Position numbers and translations under genes: made by a program | Notes under the pieces: generated by a model | Told to the model about the DNA's origin: nothing | Seen by the model: the letters and a program-made list of their open reading frames with translations, nothing else | Database searches by the model: none | Assembly: GCF_003947415.1 (NCBI RefSeq) | Contig: NZ_QHKL01000004.1 | Coordinates: 741,365 to 805,364, forward strand | DNA length: 64,000 nucleotides | Origin: Amycolatopsis sp. WAC 01376 | GTDB taxonomy: Bacteria; Actinomycetota; Actinomycetes; Mycobacteriales; Pseudonocardiaceae | Direction: 5' to 3' | Part shown: positions 58,505 through 64,000 of the stretch, piece after piece | Numbering within the stretch: the stretch's first letter is position 1 | Layout of the letters: the number at the start of each line of letters is the position of its first letter

Positions 58505-59005
58505 ATGCCCGAGCCCCGCCGAGCTCACGTCTCCGACCACGGCACGATCGTCGAATGCGTACAGGAATGGTGGGGCGATTCGCGCACTCCCGCTCAGGCT
58601 CGCGAGCTTTCGCTTCTGCTTCCCAAACTGTTCCTGCAATTCTTCTCCAGCACGAGCCTGGTCCTGGAGGACGAAACGGGCATCAGGGCATTTCTCGTCG
58701 GCTTCCACGCGCCGGACAATGCCACCGAGGCGTACATCCATTTCGTGGGAGTGGATCCGGACCTTCGCGGCCAGGGGACGGCCCGCCGCCTTTATACGAC
58801 TTTCTTCCAGCGCGCCGCCGAGGCGGGCCGCACGGAAGTCCGTGCGGTCACCTCGCCGGGCAACACCGGATCCATCGCCTTTCACCGGGCCATGGGGTTC
58901 ACGCTCGAAACCGGCGACCGAGTGGCCGACGGCCTCCCCCTGCACAGCGGCTACGACGGCCCCGGCCAGGACCGGGTGTGCTTCCACCGGAAGCTCACCC
59001 GCTGA
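58505..59005 (+). CDS. GNAT-family N-acetyltransferase
   Basis: 166 residues from ATG 58505, after GAGAAGGGA; an upstream extension of the frame has no coding character. The acetyl-CoA binding motif is clear: IHFVGVDPDLRGQGTARRLY (Q/RxxGxG/A type), followed by EVRAVTSPGNTGSIAFHRAMGF. Cytoplasmic enzyme that would acetylate an amine on a small molecule or protein; substrate unknown. Confidence 0.85.
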   Translation: MPEPRRAHVSDHGTIVECVQEWWGDSRTPAQARELSLLLPKLFLQFFSSTSLVLEDETGIRAFLVGFHAPDNATEAYIHFVGVDPDLRGQGTARRLYTTFFQRAAEAGRTEVRAVTSPGNTGSIAFHRAMGFTLETGDRVADGLPLHSGYDGPGQDRVCFHRKLTR

Positions 59006-59012
59006 CCACCGA

Positions 59013-59345
59013 TCAGGTCCCCTCGACGACGTGGACCGAGTTGACGCCGATATTGCAGCTGACGTGGTGGTCGATCCGGTACCACTCGTTCTGCGGCGGG
59101 TAGTGCCAAATCGTGTCGTACGTTCCGCCGAACGTACAGTCCACCCGCAGCTTCCACTTCGCCGGAATGGGCGCCCAGCAGACTCCCCAGGCCCGATAGC
59201 TCGAGTCGTAGCCGGTGTCACAGGTCATCCCGTACACCGGCGTGACGAAGCTCGCCTGGGCGGGCGCGGCGGCCGCGACCATGACGCCGCCCGCCACCGC
59301 CGTCGCGGCGACCGCGCCCCCGATCCTCCGAATGCTCTTTCGCAT
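59013..59345 (-). CDS. small secreted Cys-containing protein
   Basis: 110 residues from ATG 59345, which follows GGAGG. Signal peptide 1-32 (cleavage after APAQA). The mature part of about 78 residues is Trp/Tyr-rich with four Cys (MTCDTGY, WGVCWAPIP, RVDCTFGG, VSCNIG), enough for two disulphides. Size and composition resemble small extracellular inhibitors or antimicrobial-type proteins, but no family is recognised. Convergent with the GNAT gene, 7 bp away. Confidence 0.65.
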   Translation of the reverse strand: MRKSIRRIGGAVAATAVAGGVMVAAAAPAQASFVTPVYGMTCDTGYDSSYRAWGVCWAPIPAKWKLRVDCTFGGTYDTIWHYPPQNEWYRIDHHVSCNIGVNSVHVVEGT

Positions 59346-59473
59346 GTTTTCCTCCGTACGGCGAATATGGCCGAATGAGACAAGAAAGGACGATATTGTC
59401 CTCGGCACATATTTGACGAGTTCGAAGGGATCGTCTAAGGGACCACGTAAACTGCCTTTTGGGGCGACAGGAA

Positions 59474-60241
59474 CTATCCGTAGATGGAGGCGGCCCATTC
59501 CGGGTGGTCGATGAACGGGTTGCGGTTGTGCTGGAACCGGTCGTGGATGACCTGGTTACGGCGCTGCTCGGCGGCGTCGGGCGGGTCCTGGGTGTTCCAG
59601 GTCAGCAGGACCGAGAGACGGCCGATGTTGGGTTTGGAGCCGTTGTCGACGGCGTCGTTGGGTTCGAGATCGGCGAAACCGTCGGTGCCGTCGTAACGGA
59701 CGGCCATGTACAGGATCATGCGGGCCACATCGCCCTTGACCGCGTCCCGCGGCTCGAACGAGTCGTCGTCGGTCGAACTCCCGGGCGCCTCGCCGACCGG
59801 CGAGCCGCCGGCGTCGAAGTCCTTGTTCCCGCGGGTGCTGTTGACCGACACGTCCTCCGCGCGCAGGTGGTGCAAATCGGTACCGGGTCCGACGGCTGTG
59901 CCGAAGTCGCCGTGCGACTTGGCCCAGACATGCTCGCGGTTCCAGTCGTCGACCTCGCCGCCGTTGGCGGTCTTCGCCTGCGAGCGGCCGCTGTAGAGCA
60001 GCACGACGTTCGCCGGGTTGGCCGGGTCCTCATCGGTGGCCCTGATCCCGTCCCACACCTGTTCGTACGTCAGTTTGGTGTTGGTGCTGATGATCCCGTG
60101 CAGTGCCGCCTTGAGTTCGGGCCCGGTCTTGCCCAGCGCGTCCTGGTAGTAGTCGTCCGCGGCGGTGGACGGCGACGCGAACGCGATCCCCGCCGCGGCG
60201 GCGAGTGCGAGAACGAGAGAGATACGACGGGTTGGCTGCAT
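59474..60241 (-). CDS. secreted endonuclease I family nuclease
   Basis: 255 residues from ATG 60241 (MQPTRRISLV). Signal peptide about 1-27. The endonuclease I core is visible: DDWNREHVWAKSHGDFG (catalytic His with metal-binding Glu/Asn nearby), GTDLHHLRAEDVSVNSTRGN and ARMILYMAVRYDG. Family members such as Vibrio Dns and bacillary secreted RNases/DNases degrade nucleic acids outside the cell for nutrients or phosphate. The gene is on its own, tandem with a small secreted protein. Confidence 0.9.
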   Translation of the reverse strand: MQPTRRISLVLALAAAAGIAFASPSTAADDYYQDALGKTGPELKAALHGIISTNTKLTYEQVWDGIRATDEDPANPANVVLLYSGRSQAKTANGGEVDDWNREHVWAKSHGDFGTAVGPGTDLHHLRAEDVSVNSTRGNKDFDAGGSPVGEAPGSSTDDDSFEPRDAVKGDVARMILYMAVRYDGTDGFADLEPNDAVDNGSKPNIGRLSVLLTWNTQDPPDAAEQRRNQVIHDRFQHNRNPFIDHPEWAASIYG

Positions 60242-60429
60242 GGACAAGGTCCTCTCCCCAGAGGCGCCGACCCGGATCGTCGTCTGCTCGGCCACAACCC
60301 CGGCAACGCACTAGTCGTCTAGTTGGAAAAATACTGTCATGGATGTCAATAGCCACCACTTCGCCGGTCGACATCCGCGGTCGTCCGCGCGACAATCGTC
60401 GTCCTGATCCGGACTCACTGGAGGGCCGC

Positions 60430-60876
60430 GTGACTGGGCTGGACGAGCAGATCCGCGGCTGGATCGCGGCACCGAAGTTCTGGCACCTCGCCACGGTGAA
60501 CGGGGACGGCTCACCCCAGGTGTCCGCCATGTGGATCGACCTCGAAGGCGACCACATCGTGTTCAACACCGCCGTCGGCAGGGTGAAGGAAGAGAACCTG
60601 CGCCGCGATCCCCGCGTGTCGCTGTCCTGCCTGGACACGGACAACCCCTACGACCGCGTCGTGATCCACGGCCGGGCCGTCGAGTTCGTCGAAGGCGACG
60701 AGGCGGATCACTGCATGGACCGGCTGGCGAAGAAGTACGTCGGAACCGACCGGTTCGAATGGCGGATCCCGGGCGAACGGCGGGTCAAGGTGCTCGTCGA
60801 GCCGACCCGCGCTCGTCACGTCGTCGGTGTCGAGCCCTTTCGGCCGGGAAGGCTCGAGCCAGGCACACATGCCTGA
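60430..60876 (+). CDS. PPOX-class (F420- or FMN-dependent) oxidoreductase
   Basis: 148 residues from GTG 60430, five bases after GGAGGG. Split-beta-barrel flavin-reductase fold: FWHLATVNGDGSPQVSAMWID, IVFNTAVGRVKEENLRRDPRVSLS and a C-terminal VKVLVEPTRARHV. This pattern matches the Rv1155-type PPOX family of actinobacteria, which mostly use coenzyme F420. Cytoplasmic reductase of unknown substrate. Confidence 0.85.
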   Translation: MTGLDEQIRGWIAAPKFWHLATVNGDGSPQVSAMWIDLEGDHIVFNTAVGRVKEENLRRDPRVSLSCLDTDNPYDRVVIHGRAVEFVEGDEADHCMDRLAKKYVGTDRFEWRIPGERRVKVLVEPTRARHVVGVEPFRPGRLEPGTHA

Positions 60877-60936
60877 CGTCTAGGTTCGATACCCGGGCGG
60901 TGCAACCGGCGGAACGGTCCGCTACGTCCTCGGCGC

Positions 60937-61371
60937 ATGAGATGGATCGCAGCGTGCCTTCTGCTGCTGGTGGCGGGATGTGGCATCGGCAAGGATACGG
61001 CGGAGCTGGAGGCATTCGCGGGACTCAAGGGCTCGAGCACCCGGTTGACGGGCCTGCGGCCAGTGGAACTCGGAACGGCCCCTGCTCAGGAGTTCCAGCG
61101 AACCCTGGAACGCGCCAAGCTCACGAATCTGGACGAAGTCCGTGGGGCTTTGTCGTTCGTCCCGCCTGCCGACCGGCGCGGTTTCGCCTTCGTCTTGCCG
61201 GGATGCGCCGAGGACGGCGCCGAACTGACCGTCGAGCGCGACACGCTCACCGCGGAACTCACCGGCGGCGAGAACGTCAACTGCGCCCAGGCGAACTATT
61301 TCCTCGCCGTCTTTTCCGTCGAACGCGACGCGGTGTCGCCGACACCGACGTTGTCGACGACACCGCGCTAG
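60937..61371 (+). CDS. small lipoprotein, unknown function
   Basis: 144 residues. Very short lipoprotein signal (MRWIAACLLLLVAGC, lipid-bearing Cys at 15). The mature part contains two Cys (VLPGCAEDG, VNCAQAN) that probably form a disulphide, and ends in a Pro/Thr/Ser tail. No known domain. It is 60 bp downstream of the PPOX gene on the same strand and convergent with the monooxygenase gene. Confidence 0.65.
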   Translation: MRWIAACLLLLVAGCGIGKDTAELEAFAGLKGSSTRLTGLRPVELGTAPAQEFQRTLERAKLTNLDEVRGALSFVPPADRRGFAFVLPGCAEDGAELTVERDTLTAELTGGENVNCAQANYFLAVFSVERDAVSPTPTLSTTPR

Positions 61372-61381
61372 GCCGTGTCCT

Positions 61382-62584
61382 TCAGCCGCGCTGCGGCTCG
61401 GCGATGGGCTCCGGCAGCGTGAGAGCGGTATGGGCCGGTCGCCCGGTTCCCGGCGCCGAGGTGGTCAGGCCACGCAGCCGGCTGTCACGTCGCGCGAGGG
61501 CTTCGGCGGTGACCGGGAAGAGCGCCGCGTCGCCCACGCCGACCTGCGCTTGGTTCAGCTCGACGAATCCCCGTGTGTCGTCTTTGTAGGCGGCGAACGC
61601 GGCGGTGTGGTCACGATGGACGGCCAGCGCCCTGGCGAGCATGTAGGCACCCACGAGGGCGAGGCTGGAACCCTGCCCGGTCAGGAACGACGGCGCGTAG
61701 GCGGCATCGCCGACCAAGGCGATCCGGCCGCCGGACCAGCGCGGCAGGTGGATTTGGCTGACGGTGTCGAAGAACAGGTCGTCCGCGTCGCGCATCGCGG
61801 TGACCATGGCCGGGATTTCCCAGCCGTCGCCGTGGAAGGTCGCGGCGACGAGGTCCAGTTGCGCTTGGGGATCGCGGAGTACCTCATACGGTGGCTCGGG
61901 GCGAGCGGCGACCAGGAAACCGTGGATCCGCTCGCTGCCCTTGACCGCGTAGAGCGCCGCCCCGCGGCCGGGCACGTTCCAGAGCACACCTTCTCGCGAC
62001 AGGCCGAACTCGTTGGGCATCGTGAATCCGGCGAAGCAATACCCCAGATAACGGTGATAGCGGTGCTCGGGCCCGAAGACGAGTTCCCTGGTGCGCGAGT
62101 GCAGTCCGTCGGCTCCCACGACCAGGTCGAACGCGCGCCGTGTTCCACTGCGGAAGGTGACTTCGACACCGTTCTCGTGTTCTTCGAGCGCTTCGATGGA
62201 ATCGTCGAACACGTATTCCACGTCGTCGCGGGTGGCTCCGTACAGAATCTCCGCCAGGTCGCCACGCCGTACCTCGACATCGCTCCCCTCGACTCCGCCG
62301 ACCACCGTCTGCGGATGCACCGACGCCACCTCTCCGCCGGTGGCATCAAGGAAGGTCAGCAAACGCGTCTCGATATGCGCTTCCTGGAGCCGCGGCAGGA
62401 TCCCCATCCGGCCGGCCACCTCCAGCGCGGTGCCACGGACGTCGATCGGATATCCGCCTCCTCGCAGTCCGCCTGCCTTCTCCACCACCGTCACCGAGAA
62501 TCCGTACCGCCGCAACCAGAATGCGACGGCCGGTCCGGCGATGCTCGCGCCGGAGACGAGGACCGTTCCTTTTGCCGTGTTCAT
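61382..62584 (-). CDS. FAD-dependent monooxygenase (class A, PHBH-type)
   Basis: 400 residues. N-terminal FAD-binding motif VLVSGASIAGPAVAFWLRRYG, where the first Gly-rich positions are relaxed (GASIAG). Conserved VVGADGLHSRTREL (the DG motif that contacts FAD and NADPH) and GRIALVGDAAYAPSFLTGQG (GD motif). Such single-component hydroxylases act on aromatic substrates, polyketides or tetracyclines. It lies 18 bp downstream of an MFS exporter gene on the same strand, so the pair may detoxify and export a drug. Confidence 0.88.
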   Translation of the reverse strand: MNTAKGTVLVSGASIAGPAVAFWLRRYGFSVTVVEKAGGLRGGGYPIDVRGTALEVAGRMGILPRLQEAHIETRLLTFLDATGGEVASVHPQTVVGGVEGSDVEVRRGDLAEILYGATRDDVEYVFDDSIEALEEHENGVEVTFRSGTRRAFDLVVGADGLHSRTRELVFGPEHRYHRYLGYCFAGFTMPNEFGLSREGVLWNVPGRGAALYAVKGSERIHGFLVAARPEPPYEVLRDPQAQLDLVAATFHGDGWEIPAMVTAMRDADDLFFDTVSQIHLPRWSGGRIALVGDAAYAPSFLTGQGSSLALVGAYMLARALAVHRDHTAAFAAYKDDTRGFVELNQAQVGVGDAALFPVTAEALARRDSRLRGLTTSAPGTGRPAHTALTLPEPIAEPQRG

Positions 62585-62602
62585 TTCCGTTCTCCGATTC
62601 CG

Positions 62603-64000
62603 TCAAAGAGACGCCGGTGAGGGCGTTTTATGGTTATGCGGCGACTTTCGCACCAGCAAGACGACGAGTACCGCGGCGATCGCGAAGGCGACGGAAGCGA
62701 TCGTGATGTAGGTGAAGACACCCGTTCCCGAATTCACGGTTTCGCCGCCGACGGACACGGTGGTCGACTTGAGCACCGCCGCGCCCACGAAATCCAGCAC
62801 CACCGATCCGATCGCGATGACGACCATGACCAGGCTGGAGACGATGCCCTGCCGTTCGGCGGGCGCCAGGCTGCCCGCCAGGTTGAAGCCGGAGGTTCCG
62901 AGCGCGCCGACCGTGAAACCCAGCAGGAAAGCGAAGAACACCGCGACCGGGAACTGGGAGACACCGAGGAACATCCCGATGGTTCCCACGGTCCCGAGTG
63001 CGATCCCACCCGCCAGGGTCATCGCCGGCCCGACGCGAGTGGCGAGTGCCCCGGCCACCGGACCGCCGATCATGACGCCGATACCGGGCGCCGCGAGCAG
63101 CAGTGCCAGCGTTCCCTGGCCCGCCAGTCCGTATCCGAGCCCCTGCCCCGCCGAGACATCGCTGACCAGCGGGATGAGCTGGAGCATGCTCTGGTACGAA
63201 CCGGTGCTGAGTACGAGCACGAGCAGGGTGAGCGCCAAAGGCGCGCCGAGGTTCCGGATGTCGATCAGCGAATCGGGCTTCCGGCTCGAGACCAGGAACC
63301 ACCTGGCCAAGGCCACGACGCCGCCGATCAGGAGGACCATCGGGCCGACGGCGAACCAGCCGAACTCCGAGCCGAGGCTGACATAGCCGAGCACCCCGGC
63401 CAGGCCGCCGCCGAGGAGCAGCGCACCTCCGACGTCGATCCGGCCCGGTGTCCTGAGCACGGATTCGGGAATGACGCGGCGCACGCAGATCGCCATCGCG
63501 ATGGCGACGACGGCCGATACGACGAACAAGATCTGGAAGCCGAACTCCGCGGCCAGTTTCTCGGTGAGGAAACGGGAACCGATGTTGAGCACCGCGGATC
63601 CGGAGGTCACGATGCCCACCACGACCATCGCGATCCGGGGCGCGCAGATCTCCCGGACGATCGCGACGGAGAGGAACAGGGCGGCCACGGCCGCCCCTTG
63701 CAGCAGGCGTCCGGGCACGAAGACCCAGATATTCGGGGCCACCGCGCAGATGAGCGCGCCGGCGCAACTGAGCAGCAACGTCAGTACGAGCACCTTGCGT
63801 TTGCCGTGCACGTCGGCGCTCTTGCCGAGCAGCGGCGCCCACATCACCCCCGCCAGCATCGCGCTGGCGTTGAGCCACGCCGTCTGGTCGGTGCCGAAGT
63901 GGTCGAGCATTTCCGGAAGGACGAGCAGCGGCGCCGTGATGGCCGTGTCGACCATGAAGTTGACCAGGACCAGGACGGCCACGAGGCCGATGAGCCGCCT
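62603..64000 (-). CDS. MFS drug exporter, 14-helix DHA2 type (5' end outside window)
   Basis: The frame is open to the right edge, so the start is not visible; at least 465 residues are present. About 13-14 membrane helices can be counted. Motif A after helix 2 reads GKSADVHGKRK, motif C-like glycines appear in VTSGSAVLNIGSRFL, and the central domain break is near SRKPDSLIDIRN. This matches proton-driven drug exporters of the DHA2 group. It is followed by the FAD monooxygenase gene in the same orientation. Confidence 0.88.
   Translation of the reverse strand, partial: RRLIGLVAVLVLVNFMVDTAITAPLLVLPEMLDHFGTDQTAWLNASAMLAGVMWAPLLGKSADVHGKRKVLVLTLLLSCAGALICAVAPNIWVFVPGRLLQGAAVAALFLSVAIVREICAPRIAMVVVGIVTSGSAVLNIGSRFLTEKLAAEFGFQILFVVSAVVAIAMAICVRRVIPESVLRTPGRIDVGGALLLGGGLAGVLGYVSLGSEFGWFAVGPMVLLIGGVVALARWFLVSSRKPDSLIDIRNLGAPLALTLLVLVLSTGSYQSMLQLIPLVSDVSAGQGLGYGLAGQGTLALLLAAPGIGVMIGGPVAGALATRVGPAMTLAGGIALGTVGTIGMFLGVSQFPVAVFFAFLLGFTVGALGTSGFNLAGSLAPAERQGIVSSLVMVVIAIGSVVLDFVGAAVLKSTTVSVGGETVNSGTGVFTYITIASVAFAIAAVLVVLLVRKSPHNHKTPSPASL

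Overview
The window reads as chromosomal DNA of a high-GC, filamentous, Amycolatopsis-like actinomycete. This rests on strong third-position GC in all genes, many GTG and TTG starts, AfsR-type and LacI regulators, a rich set of secreted cellulases and xylanases, an F420-type PPOX enzyme and a type I PKS/NRPS locus. The genus is an inference from overall style, not from a marker gene. I saw no rRNA, tRNA, CRISPR array or prophage.

Layout. 1-7.1 kb: the tail of an AfsR/NB-ARC-TPR regulator, small hypothetical genes, an HNH endonuclease and a non-coding element with long inverted ends. 7.1-31.7 kb: a hybrid NRPS-PKS gene cluster, all on the minus strand. In transcription order it has a 21-codon ORF, A-T-KS (no AT), A-T-C-T, KS-AT-KR-DH-ACP, a 360-bp gap with three tandem hairpins, C-A(Asn)-T, C-A(Ser)-T-TE fused to an MFS transporter, two paralogous ATP-grasp ligases, and a SyrP/AsnO-like Fe(II)/2-oxoglutarate dioxygenase. 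Most junctions are 4-bp ATGA/GTGA overlaps. 31.7-40.5 kb: a non-coding divergent region, a secreted protein, an S1 protease, a phytase-like esterase, a membrane-anchored protein, and a two-component system with two sensor proteins.

40.5-56.4 kb: bluB, then a plant-cell-wall utilisation island. It has a GH10 xylanase, a sugar ABC transporter, a LacI regulator and a GH3 beta-xylosidase, which looks like a xylobiose uptake system. This is followed by GH48 exocellulase, AA10 lytic polysaccharide monooxygenase and GH9 cellulase genes. The AA10 and GH9 genes are divergent and each carries a perfect CebR-type box. 56.4-64 kb: a GT-C-type membrane transferase, a GNAT, small secreted proteins, an endonuclease I, a PPOX enzyme, a lipoprotein, an FAD monooxygenase and a truncated MFS exporter.

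How the cluster may work (inference): the first proteins load a starter and a hydrophobic amino acid. The single AT-containing PKS module adds a malonate unit and reduces and dehydrates it. Asn and then Ser are added, the dioxygenase hydroxylates Asn, and an atypical Cys-type thioesterase releases the product. The fused MFS domain may export it. The ATP-grasp enzymes could add further amide bonds or protect the host. I do not recognise a known pathway with this gene set.

A second theme is a large number of intergenic hairpins in several sequence families (4.7, 6.7-6.9, 19.2-19.4, 32.1-32.4, 33.7, 40.3 and 48.8-49.0 kb). Members of one family differ in sequence but keep perfect pairing.
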